Assembly: GCA_963724435.1 (NCBI GenBank)
Contig: CAVRUN010000005.1
Location: 744,001-808,000, forward strand
Source: AP-15 sp963724435
GTDB taxonomy: Bacteria; Pseudomonadota; Alphaproteobacteria; ATCC43930; CGMCC-115725
Direction: 5' to 3'
DNA: 64,000 nucleotides
Under the pieces are notes generated by a model. It searched no databases. It saw only the letters and a list, made by a program, of their open reading frames with translations, and was not told the DNA's origin. A program made the translations under genes and the position numbers. Positions within the stretch are counted from its first letter, which is position 1. Every line of letters begins with the position of its first letter. This document shows positions 52,314-62,352 of the stretch, piece after piece.

Positions 52314-53090
52314 TTGAACGCATACAAAATCGTCTCGGGTTATCCCGGCGTACTCGCGGCAACCGCCCTGTTGTCCTTCACCCAGACTGCCGCCGCCCAA
52401 AATACGACGCTGACGGTTCCCGAGGTGGTCGTGACCGCGCCGGCCACCGTGGCACCGCCCTATTTGCGCGACAAGGGATCGGCCTATGCGCGAAACCCTT
52501 ATGCCGGCCGCTATCGTGTCGAAGAGGATAAATTCCCCGAGGTGCCGTGCGCGACGACCCGGATCGCTTCGGTTACCGGCGGCAAGTGTCTTGAGGGATA
52601 CCGGTTGATCACGGCGGCCACCGATCAAATCACCAACCCGAAGGGCGGCAGCAATTGCGATATCGCGCTCGACGTCGCGGTCTACAATGCCGGCCAGCTT
52701 GCGGTTGAAGCCGACACCACGATAACCGACCCGTACAAGGTCACGGCAATCGGCTTTCATTCACAATATTGCTATGTCAACGGTCATCCGGAGTACAACC
52801 AGGAAGATTTTCAAGACATGAACCAGGTAACCCGGCGCGGCACCAATTGGCACAATCTGTCCGGTGACGGGGAAGACAAATCGATCGAATTCGCGGACGG
52901 GCCGCACCGCTGCATTGCCGTAAAAAAGGCGGGGCCGCCCTGGCAAGGCGGATATATTTACATGGTCCATGCCAGCATCTGCCGAACCGATGCGGCCGCA
53001 GTAGCGCCGGGCGACGTCGCCTACGCACTCCAATATTTGCAGGTCCGGCAATATGACCCGACCGGCAACCTGCAGCGCCCGCCGCAATAG
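52314..53090 (+). CDS. Secreted protein of unknown function
   Basis: About 258 residues if started at TTG 52314, which gives a clean signal peptide (MNAYKIVSGYPGVLAATALLSF ... TAAAQ region); GTG 52293 is an alternative. No strong ribosome site is seen, so the start is uncertain. The mature part has paired cysteines (EVPCATTRIASVTGGKCLEG, SNCDIALDV, SQYCYVNGH, HRCIAVKK, ASICRTD) and aromatic residues, suggesting a disulfide-stabilised periplasmic domain. I do not recognise the family. It is divergent from the MmgE/PrpD gene. Confidence 0.6.
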   Translation: MNAYKIVSGYPGVLAATALLSFTQTAAAQNTTLTVPEVVVTAPATVAPPYLRDKGSAYARNPYAGRYRVEEDKFPEVPCATTRIASVTGGKCLEGYRLITAATDQITNPKGGSNCDIALDVAVYNAGQLAVEADTTITDPYKVTAIGFHSQYCYVNGHPEYNQEDFQDMNQVTRRGTNWHNLSGDGEDKSIEFADGPHRCIAVKKAGPPWQGGYIYMVHASICRTDAAAVAPGDVAYALQYLQVRQYDPTGNLQRPPQ

Positions 53091-53185
53091 CGGGCCCGGT
53101 GGATCGGCCGCAGATCGCGGCGGGTGTCCTCGGCCCGAAAATCGGTAGAATGGCGGCCGGGTGACTTTGCGGGGTCTTGGCAGTC

Positions 53186-54832
53186 ATGCAGTCTCAAGGG
53201 GAATTCGACTATATCGTCGTCGGCGCCGGCTCGGCCGGGTGCGTGCTCGCCAACCGGCTTAGCGCCGACCCGCGCACCCGCGTTCTGCTGCTCGAAGCCG
53301 GGGGCAAAGACCGCGATCCGTGGATCCATATCCCGGCCGGCTTTTACCGCAACATCTACCACCCCAAGATCACTTGGCAGTTCGAGACCGAGCCGCAGCC
53401 CGAATTGGCCGACCGCCGGCTGCCGTGGCCACGCGGCAAAGTGCTGGGCGGGTCGAGCTCGATCAACGGGCTGATCTATATCCGCGGCCAGCGCCAGGAT
53501 TTCGATCTCTGGCGTCAGTTTGGCAACACCGGCTGGTCATATCAGGACGTGCTGCCCTATTTCCGCCGCGCCGAAACCCAGGAGCGCGGCGCCGACGAGC
53601 ATCACGGCGCCACCGGCCCGCTGCACGTCACCAATCTGCGCGCCGAGCACGAATTGCACGACGGCTTTATCGCCGCCGCGATCGAGGCGGGCTATCCGCG
53701 CAACGACGATTTCAACGGGCCCGAGCAGGATGGGGTCGGGCCGTTGCAGGTCACGGTGCGCAACAAGCGGCGGTGCAGTGCGGCGGTCGCCTATCTGCGC
53801 CCGGCGATGCGCCGCCCCAATTTGAAGGTCGAGGTCCGCGCGCTGGCGCACCGTGTGCTGTTCGAGGGCCGTCGCGCGGTTGGTCTCGAATACGCCCAGG
53901 GCGGGGTCGTGCATCACGCCCGCGCCCGGCGTGAGGTGATCCTCTCCGGCGGCTCGATCAACTCGCCGCAAGTGCTGCAATTGTCGGGTGTCGGCCCCGG
54001 CGCGTTATTGCAAAACCTCGGCATTGCGGTCGTCCACGATCTGCCTGCGGTCGGCGAGAATTTGCAGGACCATTTGAATGCGCGCGTCGTCTATCGGGTG
54101 CGCCGCGCCAACACGTTGAACGAAATCTCGCGCAGCTGGCGGCTCCAGGCGCGCGCCGGGTTTGACTGGGCGGTCGGACGCCGCGGCCCGTTAATGATGG
54201 GAGCGGCGCCGATCGGCCTTTTTGTGCGCACCCGGCCGGGGCTCGACTCGCCGGATGTGCAATACCAGTTCCTCGCCGGCAGCTTTATGAAGCCGGGCGA
54301 GGTCATGCACGACTTTCCCGGTTGTCAGCTCAGCTGCATTCCGTGCCGCCCGGAAAGCCGCGGCTGGATCAGGATCCGCTCGCCCTATCCGGCGATCCCG
54401 CCGGCCATCCAGCCGAATTACCTGTCGACCCAGGCGGACAAGGACACCTTGATCGCCGGGCTGCGCGTCGCCCGCAAGGTGTTTCAAAGCCCGGCAATGG
54501 CGGCATTGGTAACCGGCGAATACCTCCCCGGCCCGGCGACCGAGAGCGACGAAGAATGGCTCGAGCATATCCGACAGACCGCCGGCACCACCTATCACCC
54601 GACCTCGACCTGCATGATGGGCCCGGACGAGCGCGCCGTGGTCGACAATGAATTGCGGGTCCGGGGGGTCGAGGGGCTGCGCGTCGTCGACGCCTCGGTA
54701 ATGCCGACGGTGGTCTCGGGCAACACCAACGCAACGGTGATAATGATCGCCGAAAAAGCCTCCGACATGATCCTCGCCGCCGCCCGCACCGGCGCCGCCT
54801 CACACACGACCCAAGCGGCCAAGGCGGCATAG
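53186..54832 (+). CDS. GMC-family FAD oxidoreductase (choline dehydrogenase-like)
   Basis: 548 residues. The FAD entry is FDYIVVGAGSAGCVLANRLS, GMC signature 1 is RGKVLGGSSSINGLIYIRG, signature 2 is GGSINSPQVLQLSGVGP, and the catalytic histidine region is TYHPTSTCMMG with VVDASVMPTVVSGNTNATVI at the end. It oxidises an alcohol to an aldehyde; choline is only one option because many paralogues exist. ATG 53186 (MQSQGEF) is a natural start; TTG 53177 adds three residues. Confidence 0.9.
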   Translation: MQSQGEFDYIVVGAGSAGCVLANRLSADPRTRVLLLEAGGKDRDPWIHIPAGFYRNIYHPKITWQFETEPQPELADRRLPWPRGKVLGGSSSINGLIYIRGQRQDFDLWRQFGNTGWSYQDVLPYFRRAETQERGADEHHGATGPLHVTNLRAEHELHDGFIAAAIEAGYPRNDDFNGPEQDGVGPLQVTVRNKRRCSAAVAYLRPAMRRPNLKVEVRALAHRVLFEGRRAVGLEYAQGGVVHHARARREVILSGGSINSPQVLQLSGVGPGALLQNLGIAVVHDLPAVGENLQDHLNARVVYRVRRANTLNEISRSWRLQARAGFDWAVGRRGPLMMGAAPIGLFVRTRPGLDSPDVQYQFLAGSFMKPGEVMHDFPGCQLSCIPCRPESRGWIRIRSPYPAIPPAIQPNYLSTQADKDTLIAGLRVARKVFQSPAMAALVTGEYLPGPATESDEEWLEHIRQTAGTTYHPTSTCMMGPDERAVVDNELRVRGVEGLRVVDASVMPTVVSGNTNATVIMIAEKASDMILAAARTGAASHTTQAAKAA

Positions 54833-55190
54833 GGGTAGTGCGATCGGCCAACTTGCTCTTTCGCCGATCGCATCGTGGTCTAAACCACCGCTCCCGATTA
54901 CGGCTCTAGTGTCGACCCCGAGGCGGTTGTCGGCATGATGCTACGATGGCTCCTGGTGTCCCCACACCGGTCGTTCGCAATGCTCATCAGGATCGGCTCA
55001 GTTGGGTGGAAACGCGACATTCCCGATTTGCCGGGCCTGGGATGCCCGTCCTTCATAAGCGGTCATTTGCAGGCTGAAGCCACGACACCCGACACCGCGC
55101 CTATTTCAGCGCTGCTGCTGGTAGCTCGAAGGGCAGAGGGATATCGTCATCCATGAGGGGCTGCCGCTCCTTGGAGCCGAGGATCACCGC
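54833..55190. other. Intergenic, no gene seen
   Basis: 358 bases between the GMC gene and the cyclase. Short open frames here have no recognisable product. The stretch about 54975-55075 looks like degenerate intergenic repeat sequence common in Alphaproteobacteria, but I cannot prove this. The cyclase ribosome site (GGAGCCGAGGA) is at its end. Confidence 0.4.
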
Positions 55191-58100
55191 ATGGACGTAT
55201 CGGCGTGGCTGCGCGGGTTGGGGCTCGAACAATACGCGCCTGCATTCCGCGACAACGATGTCGATGGCGAAGTGCTGCCGGAGCTGACGGCCGACGACCT
55301 GATCAGCATCGGCGTAACCTCGGTCGGCCATCGCCGCAAGCTGCTGGCCGCGATCGCCGCGCTCGGGGCGGAGCTGACGCGTGACTTGGCCCAACCAGCC
55401 GTGAGCCCGACACCTACTCCGATCTCCACTCCGACTAGCGAGGCCGAGCGCCGGCAGCTGACGGTGATGTTCTGCGATCTGGTCGGCTCGACGGCACTCT
55501 CGGCACGGCTCGATCCTGAGGATTTGCGCGAGGTCATCGGCGCCTATCACCGCTGCTGCGCCGATCTCATCACCGCGGCCGGCGGGTTCGTCGCCAAGTA
55601 CATGGGCGACGGGGTGTTGGCCTATTTCGGCTACCCGCTGGCCCACGAGCATGACGCCGAGCACGCTGTGCAGGCCGGGCTTGCCCTGGTCGAGGCGGCG
55701 CCGAAGCTCACGACCGTCGCCGGCGTTCCGTTGCAGATGCGGGTCGGCATCGCCACCGGGCTTGTCGTGGTCGGCGACCTGATCGGCGCGGGTGCGGCAC
55801 AGGAGCAGGCGGTCGTCGGCGAGACGCCAAACCTCGCGGCGCGCCTGCAGGCTCTCGCCGAGCCTGGTGCCGTCGTCATCGCCGACGGGACGCGACGGCT
55901 GCTCGGCAATCTCTTCGAGCTGAAGGACCTCGGGGCCAGGGACCTCAAGGGCATCACCGGGCCGGCGCGGGCCTGGGCTGCGCTGCGGGCGAGTTCCGTG
56001 GGGAGCCGCTTTGACGCCCTGCACACGACCGGCCTGACCGACCTCGTCGGGCGGGAAGAAGAATCCGAATTGCTGCTTCGGCGCTGGTCCCGGGCAAAGA
56101 CGGGTGAAGGCCAGGTGGTGCTGCTCTCCGGCGAGGCAGGGATCGGCAAATCGCGGCTCACGGCGGCACTTCTGGAACGCCTCGCCGCCGAACCGCACAC
56201 GCGCTTGCGCTATTTCTGCTCGCCGCAGCGCATGGACAGCGCGTTCCATCCGATCATCGGCCAGATCGAACGCGCCGCCGGACTGGCATACGACGACAAA
56301 CCGCGGGCGAAGCTCGACAAGCTCGATGCGCTGCTCGCACAGACCTCGACCTCGCCTCAGGATGCCGCACTCTTCGCCGAGATGCTGTCGCTACCGAATG
56401 ATGGACGCTATCCCGCGCTCGATCTCGCCCCGGAACAGCGCCGGCAGAGAGTGCTGGAAGCGCTGATGTCGCAACTCGCGGAGTTGGCACGCCGGCAACC
56501 GGTGCTCATGATCTTCGAGGATTTGCACTGGATCGACCCCACCAGCCTGGAGGTGCTCGGCCGCACCGTCGACCGCATTAAAACTCTTCCGGCGCTGCTC
56601 GTCCTGACGTTCCGCCCCGAGTTCAGCGCGCCGTGGGTGGGACAGCCGCATGTGACGAGCCTGACGCTCAACCGGCTTCGCGAGCGTGAAGCGGCCGCCA
56701 TCATCGCCCGCCTGGCCGGGAACAAGGCTCTGCCGGCGGATGTGATGGCGGAGATCGTCGAGCGCACCGACGGGATTCCGCTGTTCGTGGAGGAGATGAC
56801 GAAGGCGGTGCTGGAGGCGGAGAGCGAGGGTGCCGCCCGGCATACGGTTGCCGCGGTTCCGTCTCCGGCCTTGGCGGTCCCGGCAAGCTTGCACGCATCG
56901 CTGATGGCGCGGCTCGACCGGCTCGGCCCGGCCAAGGAGGTTGCGCAGATCGGTTCCGCGGTCGGGCGGGAGTTCTCGCATGCGCTTCTGGCATCGGTGG
57001 CGCGCAAGCCCGAGGCGGAGCTGGGATCGGCGCTCGACCGTCTCGTTCAGGCTGGCTTGCTGTTCCGGCAGGGTGTCCCGCCGCAGGCGAGCTATCTGTT
57101 CAAGCATGCCCTGGTGCAGGACGCGGCCTATGGCACGCTGCTGCGCGACCCGCGACGCGCACTTCACGCCCGTATCGCCGAAACCCTTGAAAGCCAATTC
57201 TCCGAGTTCGCAGAGAGTCAGCCCGAGATCCTGGCGGGTCACTGTACCGAGGCCGGGCAGATCGAGAAGGCCGCTTGTCTGTGGGGCAAGGCGGGACAGC
57301 GGTCAGTAGGACGCTCGGCGATGGTCGAAGCCGCGGCCCAGCTCACCCGTGCCCTCGAGCAGATCGCGACCCTGCCCGGCACGGCGGCATTGCGTCGCGA
57401 GCAGATCAAGCTTCAGGTCGCGCTCATCACCCCACTCATGCACGTCAAAGGCTACGCTGCCACCGAAACTAAGGCGGCTGCGGAGCAGGCACGTTTGCTG
57501 ATCGAGCAAGCGGAAGCGCTGGGAGAGCATTCCGAAGATCCGCTGCTGCTGTTCTCGGTCCTCTACGCCTTCTGGGGAGCGAACTACGTGGCATTCAATG
57601 GCGATGTCTGTCGCGATCTCGCGGCGCAGTTCCTGGCGCTCGCGGAGAAGCAAAGGGCGACATTCCCGCTCATGGTTGGGCATCGCATGATGGGAACTTC
57701 CTTAGTGCAGACGGGGGACATCGCGGAAGGCCGGGGACACTTTGATCAAGCGCTCGCGCTTTACGATCCTGCCGAGCATCGTCCGCTGGCGACGCGGTTT
57801 GGCCAAGACCTTGGGGTGGCTATCTTAGCCTACCGGTCGTGGGCTTTGTGGTTGCTTGGCTATCCCGACGCCGCGCCCAGAGACGCCGACGACGCACTCA
57901 GGAATGCGCGAGAGATCGGTCAAGCCGCCACGCTGATGTACGCTTTATTCAATACCTCGATACCGTATACCCTTTGCGGCAATCGTGCCGCGGCAGCCGC
58001 GCAAGCCCAAGAGCTTGTCGCTCTGGCCGAAGAAAAAGGTTCCCTGATTTGGAAGCCGTACGGAATCGCGAGCCAAGGTTCGGTGCTGGCCCTGACCGGC

Positions 58101-58601
58101 AGGGCTTCGGACGCGACCGAAATGCTGATCTCCGGGATGGCCGCCATCCGGACAACGGGAGCGACAGTTTGGATGCCATTCTATTTGCCGCATCTGGCCC
58201 GCGCCCATGCGGAACTCGGGCAATTCGAGGCGGCTTGGCATTGCATTGGCCAAGCGATGACAGCGGCGGAAAGAACCAAGGAAACGTGGTGCGAGGCCGA
58301 GATCCACCGAACCGCCGGCGAGATCGCGCTGATGTCGCCCGAGCCCGACGCGGCGAAAGCGCAGGCACATTTCGAGAGGGCCATCGCCATTGCCCGCGCG
58401 CAGAAGGCAAAGTCCTGGGAATTGCGCACGGCGACGAGCCTGGCTCGGCTGTGGCGCGATCACGGCAAACGCCAGCAGGCCCGCGATCTTCTCGCCCCGG
58501 TCTACGGCTGGTTCACCGAGGGCTTCGACACCCTCGACCTAAAAGAAGCCAAGGTATTGCTCGACGAGCTGAGTGAGCCGGCGATTGCCGCAGAGGGGTA
58601 A
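55191..58601 (+). CDS. SAM domain - class III adenylate/guanylate cyclase - AAA ATPase - TPR regulator
   Basis: 1136 residues. Residues 1-60 form a SAM domain (VSAWLRGLGLEQYAPAFRDN). A class III cyclase domain spans about 88-250, with metal-binding D96 in VMFCDLVGST and D140 in KYMGDGVLAYF. Next is an AAA/NB-ARC-like ATPase with P-loop GEAGIGKS at 314-321 and Walker B VLMIFEDLHWID. From about 600 on are helical TPR-type repeats. Such modular proteins are abundant in soil rhizobia and relatives and probably couple protein binding to cyclic-nucleotide synthesis, though many are uncharacterised. ATG 55191 gives an intact SAM domain. Confidence 0.9.
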   Translation: MDVSAWLRGLGLEQYAPAFRDNDVDGEVLPELTADDLISIGVTSVGHRRKLLAAIAALGAELTRDLAQPAVSPTPTPISTPTSEAERRQLTVMFCDLVGSTALSARLDPEDLREVIGAYHRCCADLITAAGGFVAKYMGDGVLAYFGYPLAHEHDAEHAVQAGLALVEAAPKLTTVAGVPLQMRVGIATGLVVVGDLIGAGAAQEQAVVGETPNLAARLQALAEPGAVVIADGTRRLLGNLFELKDLGARDLKGITGPARAWAALRASSVGSRFDALHTTGLTDLVGREEESELLLRRWSRAKTGEGQVVLLSGEAGIGKSRLTAALLERLAAEPHTRLRYFCSPQRMDSAFHPIIGQIERAAGLAYDDKPRAKLDKLDALLAQTSTSPQDAALFAEMLSLPNDGRYPALDLAPEQRRQRVLEALMSQLAELARRQPVLMIFEDLHWIDPTSLEVLGRTVDRIKTLPALLVLTFRPEFSAPWVGQPHVTSLTLNRLREREAAAIIARLAGNKALPADVMAEIVERTDGIPLFVEEMTKAVLEAESEGAARHTVAAVPSPALAVPASLHASLMARLDRLGPAKEVAQIGSAVGREFSHALLASVARKPEAELGSALDRLVQAGLLFRQGVPPQASYLFKHALVQDAAYGTLLRDPRRALHARIAETLESQFSEFAESQPEILAGHCTEAGQIEKAACLWGKAGQRSVGRSAMVEAAAQLTRALEQIATLPGTAALRREQIKLQVALITPLMHVKGYAATETKAAAEQARLLIEQAEALGEHSEDPLLLFSVLYAFWGANYVAFNGDVCRDLAAQFLALAEKQRATFPLMVGHRMMGTSLVQTGDIAEGRGHFDQALALYDPAEHRPLATRFGQDLGVAILAYRSWALWLLGYPDAAPRDADDALRNAREIGQAATLMYALFNTSIPYTLCGNRAAAAAQAQELVALAEEKGSLIWKPYGIASQGSVLALTGRASDATEMLISGMAAIRTTGATVWMPFYLPHLARAHAELGQFEAAWHCIGQAMTAAERTKETWCEAEIHRTAGEIALMSPEPDAAKAQAHFERAIAIARAQKAKSWELRTATSLARLWRDHGKRQQARDLLAPVYGWFTEGFDTLDLKEAKVLLDELSEPAIAAEG

Positions 58602-58912
58602 GCAATCACGAATCAGCGGCTCCATGGGACTATTCCACGGCAACTCTGCACCGTCGCGATTACGGTCGGCTCCTACGTGTAGAAGTCCTGTGTGAATGTC
58701 TGCTTCACAGCCGACCTGACCAGCCGTGACGTCGTGATGAAGGTCTGCAGTGGGTCGATTTAACTCGTTCGACCCATGACAGGCGAACGGCTGGTTTCGG
58801 CGCTAAGGCGACGCCACCGCTGGCTAGGGTCTCCTTTCTGTTCCGACCTGACTGAGGAGCGGTGCCCGATCTCAAATTTTCGGCACTTGCGTAAAGCCGG
58901 GGGAAAGCCGAG
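58602..58912. other. Intergenic, no gene seen
   Basis: 311 bases between convergent genes. The centre (about 58690-58800) has the look of degenerate intergenic repeat (short inverted GGGTCGA/TCGACCC-like pieces, e.g. GGGTCGATTTAACTCGTTCGACCC at low stringency). No coding signal. Confidence 0.4.
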
Positions 58913-60439
58913 TCAGCCGGCGCGTGTTGGAGAAGTGGCGGGGCGGGTTGGGCTGAGGCGTGCCGGCAGCGCCAATGCCAGCAGCAGGCAGATGATCGCG
59001 ACCATGGCAGCGAGCACATAGACATTGTGCAATCCGCCGGCGATCGCGTCGCTGACTCGGGCGATCATCGCGGGACTGAGCTCGTGGCGGCTGGCCGGCT
59101 GCAACAAGCGGTTGACCGCTTCGCCGGCCTCGGGGATGCGGTGCGACACACCGTAGTTCAGGATCGCCCCGTACACGGCGGCGCCGACCGAATTGCCGAC
59201 GATCCGCATAAACATGATCGACGAGGTGGCGGCACCGCGCTCGCCATAGCCAACGCTCGCCTGGGTCGACACCAGAAAAGCGGTGTTGCAGAACCCCATG
59301 CCGATGCCGATCATTAGCGAGCCCGTGACCGGCCACCATAGCGGGCTCGCCGGGCCGAGTGCTGCCAGAACCGCTGTGCCGAGAATCAGCGAGACGCCGC
59401 CGATCGTTGCCGCTTGCCGATACGATGTGCGGATCATCAGCCGGCCGGCGGCGAGGCTGGCAAAGGTCCAGCTGACCGACGCAGCCCCCAAGGCCAAGCC
59501 GGCCGCGGTCGGGCTGCGGTTCATCGCGCCCTGTACATAAAGCGGCAGAAAGCCGTTGATCGACATCATGACGATACCCGCGGCGAGTCCGCTTAGGCTG
59601 CCGACCGCGATGACCCGATGACGCCACAGCCGCAACGGCAGGACCGGCTCCGGCGCACCGCGCTCATGCGCCGCCAGCACCGCGAGCAGGATGACGCCCG
59701 CCGCCGCCAATCCGGCGATCGTCGGCCACCCGGCGGAATTTCCAAACTCGACCAAAGCCAGCATCAATGCGCCGGCGCCCAGCATCATCAGGGCCGAGCC
59801 GAGATAGTCGATGCGATGACGGCGGGGTCTTTGGTGCTCGTGCAAGAACAGCCCGAACATGACAAAGGTGATCGCCCCGATCGGGAGGTTGATCCAGAAC
59901 ACCAATGACCAGGTTACGTGCTGCACCAGAAAAGCGCCGAGCATCGGGCCGATAATTGCCGCCACCCCGAACACGCCCGAGATGTAGCCCTGGATGCGGG
60001 CGCGCTCCTGCGGCTCGTAGACATCGCCGATGATCGTCGTTGCGATCGGCTGGATGGCGCCGGCGCCCGCCCCCTGCAAGGCGCGGAACAGCACCAGCGG
60101 CACCATCGCCCAGGCGAGCCCGCACAGGGTCGACGCGACCAGAAACAGACCGGTCCCGGCGTAAAACACCCGCTTGCGGCCATAGAGATCGGCCAGGCGG
60201 CCGTAAATCGGGATCGTCACCGCCTGGGTCAAGAGATACGCGGCGAAGGCCCAGCTGAACAGCCGAAAGCCGCCGAGTGCGGCGACGATCGACGGCATCG
60301 CGGTCGCGACAATCGAGCTTTCCATCGCCGCCATAAAGGTCGCCATCATGACCGCCAGCAGCACCAGCCGCCGCGCATTGCGCGCTTCGTGCGACTGATA
60401 ATCCCGGACTTGGTCGGCGGTTGCGGATTGCTCGGTCAA
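58913..60439 (-). CDS. MFS multidrug exporter, DHA2 (14-span) family
   Basis: 508 residues, fourteen membrane spans. The MFS motif is IYGRLADLYGRKRVFYAGTG, motif C-like GPMLGAFLVQHVTWSLVFWI identifies a drug:proton antiporter, and the opening VMMATFMAAMESSIVATAMPSIVAAL is typical of the EmrB/DHA2 branch. The likely start is TTG 60439 with AGGGGG just upstream; the frame extends to 60502. No EmrA partner is adjacent. Confidence 0.87.
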   Translation of the reverse strand: MTEQSATADQVRDYQSHEARNARRLVLLAVMMATFMAAMESSIVATAMPSIVAALGGFRLFSWAFAAYLLTQAVTIPIYGRLADLYGRKRVFYAGTGLFLVASTLCGLAWAMVPLVLFRALQGAGAGAIQPIATTIIGDVYEPQERARIQGYISGVFGVAAIIGPMLGAFLVQHVTWSLVFWINLPIGAITFVMFGLFLHEHQRPRRHRIDYLGSALMMLGAGALMLALVEFGNSAGWPTIAGLAAAGVILLAVLAAHERGAPEPVLPLRLWRHRVIAVGSLSGLAAGIVMMSINGFLPLYVQGAMNRSPTAAGLALGAASVSWTFASLAAGRLMIRTSYRQAATIGGVSLILGTAVLAALGPASPLWWPVTGSLMIGIGMGFCNTAFLVSTQASVGYGERGAATSSIMFMRIVGNSVGAAVYGAILNYGVSHRIPEAGEAVNRLLQPASRHELSPAMIARVSDAIAGGLHNVYVLAAMVAIICLLLALALPARLSPTRPATSPTRAG

Positions 60440-60809
60440 ATCGCCCCCTATGCCACCGGCGAGAAGACGCGCTCTGTAGCGGAGCCGCCCGTTGTACAAC
60501 AACTAGGCAGCGCGCAAACCAGCAATGCATAAGTTTTGACCAGACCATGCGCGGCCGTGGGCTTAGCCGTCGATCAGCGCCGCCAGAGGATTCCGCGCAA
60601 AACGCGAACCTTGTGGTCCAACCGGCTCATTTTGGGGTAAATTAACCTCAAGGCTCAAACGGTCGCCGCTTGTCATGGAAAGGTGGCTGCTGTGTGAAGT
60701 AGGTCATACACGCGACAGTGGTCGCATTGTGATAATGGTCGAGCCATAATTTGAGGATGCCGGCAGCAGTAAGGTTTGAGTTGCATCAGCAGAATGTTCG
60801 GAGCACGAC
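60440..60809. other. Divergent promoter region without gene
   Basis: 370 bases between the divergent exporter and membrane-protein genes. It holds an inverted repeat TTGGGGT-N6-ACCTCAA at 60632-60651 (one mismatch), a possible repressor site, and the CRP-like site listed separately. No coding signal. Confidence 0.4.
60691..60710. promoter_or_regulatory. CRP-like inverted repeat
   Basis: TGTGTGA-N6-TCATACA, arms matching in six of seven positions, core TGTGA-N6-TCATA. It lies 100 bases upstream of the membrane-protein start at 60810. Confidence 0.4.
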
Positions 60810-62105
60810 ATGACCGATATTTTTCATGCACTCTTGACTTTGACGGCCTTGTTCCTGCTCAGTTGCGCTGTCCCGATCGGCATCTTTATTGGTCGTAACA
60901 ATATTCGTGCTTTCCGCCGCGAAATCGTTCGCGACTTGGAGCGTTTGTTTAGTTTTGCCCGGCTTCCTGACGGCGCCGCACTCATTATTCCTTCATTCGA
61001 ACTTGTAAAATATAAGTATGACCCTGATGCCAATCCGAATCGTGCTACACAAGATAATCCGCATAGTTTTTACTATTATCTGCTGCCGGTCTCGATTTAT
61101 GTCGTGTTGACCGCCCTGGGCTTTCAGATGGCGTTCATGCCTCATGGCTTGCCGATAGCGAATTATTTCTCTTTCCCGCTTGGCGTTCCGACGGACGGAT
61201 CTGCCGCACATGAGCTCTTTAAGGGAGAGCCGCTGATTGGCGTTTTGACATATACTTTTCTCGCAGCCTATATTTGGACCATTCAATATCTGATCAGACG
61301 TATTTCTAATTTCGACCTGGCGCCGATTTCGTTTTTTCAATCGGTCGGCCATATTCTGCTTGCACAATTTACAATGGCGGCAATTTGGCAAAGCGGAATT
61401 TTTGCCGAAATGCCGTCTCATCTGCTCGTCGGCTTGGCGTTTCTGGTTGGGTTCTTTCCAACTCTGTGTGTCGAAGGTCTTATCGCCAAATTTCCATGGC
61501 TGCGGTTGCGTCGCGTCAGCCCTGAAAGTCAAAATCTACAAGAAGAATTTCCGCTCGATATGATCATCGGTATCGACCCGTTTATGAAGTTGCGCTTGGC
61601 CGAATTCGAAATTAACGATGTTCAGAACCTCGCGACAATCAACCCGATCCAGATCTTTGTCGAAACGCCTTACGGACTTTACGAAGTTATCGACTGGGTG
61701 GCGCAGGCGCAGCTGATCCTTGCGGTTGGATCGGCACGTACCCAGCGCCTGCGCGAACTCAACATTCGCACGATCTTCGACTTGGAAAAGGCGCTCGACA
61801 GCGAAGCGCTCAGTCAGCGATTGTCGGCCGCGCTGCTTCATATGCCCGTTGCCAACCCCGGTTCGCCGTCTCTACCCGTGACGAAATCGGCACTTCACCA
61901 GCCATTGCGGGCCGGGAGTAGTGAGACGGCGCTTGATCTCGCGATCGAGATCGATGCGTTGGTCTCGATCATTCGCGACGATCTGCACGTGCAGCGTTTG
62001 CGGCAGATCTGGGATGTAATCGCCGATCGGCTGAAGGAGCGGCCGTGGCCCTCCGTTGAAGCGAACGCCAGCCTTCCTGCACCGCTCGCGGTGGCCGCAG
62101 AGTAG
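60810..62105 (+). CDS. Multi-span membrane protein of unknown function
   Basis: 431 residues with about five membrane spans: 5-27 (ALLTLTALFLLSCAVPIGIF), near 90-112 (YYYLLPVSIYVVLTALGFQM), near 145, near 185 and near 205 (HLLVGLAFLVGFFPTLCVEG). A soluble C-terminal half follows, whose segments DPFMKLRLAEFEINDVQNLA and RTQRLRELNIRTIFDLEKAL look like helix-hairpin-helix-type repeats. I cannot name a family. Base composition is clearly more AT-rich than the neighbours over the first 700 bases, which suggests transfer. Confidence 0.75.
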   Translation: MTDIFHALLTLTALFLLSCAVPIGIFIGRNNIRAFRREIVRDLERLFSFARLPDGAALIIPSFELVKYKYDPDANPNRATQDNPHSFYYYLLPVSIYVVLTALGFQMAFMPHGLPIANYFSFPLGVPTDGSAAHELFKGEPLIGVLTYTFLAAYIWTIQYLIRRISNFDLAPISFFQSVGHILLAQFTMAAIWQSGIFAEMPSHLLVGLAFLVGFFPTLCVEGLIAKFPWLRLRRVSPESQNLQEEFPLDMIIGIDPFMKLRLAEFEINDVQNLATINPIQIFVETPYGLYEVIDWVAQAQLILAVGSARTQRLRELNIRTIFDLEKALDSEALSQRLSAALLHMPVANPGSPSLPVTKSALHQPLRAGSSETALDLAIEIDALVSIIRDDLHVQRLRQIWDVIADRLKERPWPSVEANASLPAPLAVAAE

Positions 62106-62352
62106 GTTCGCAACCGGCGACACAGTTCGGCGCTCGGCCCGTCACAATTTCTATTGAGCCTATCTTCGCCGCGAGGATCACGGCCTGAAGCACATCGTTA
62201 GCAAAAAGCAGGCGGCGCTCGAGCAGGAGAGAAATGCGCAAAATGGGGGCGATTGCAGGGCTCCCATCCCCTCGCTACCGGGGTCGTACGTCCTGCTCGC
62301 TGCGGTCGATCATTGACGACATCGTCTGCACGTCGCCGCGCCATTCAGCAAG

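Noticed and set aside
54833..55190. Insertion-sequence remnant
   Set aside because: I found no transposase motif, terminal inverted repeats or target duplication.
55101..56249. 382-codon open frame on the minus strand
   Set aside because: It is antisense to the cyclase domain, rich in Arg/Gly/Pro as expected of a GC-rich shadow, and matches no family pattern.
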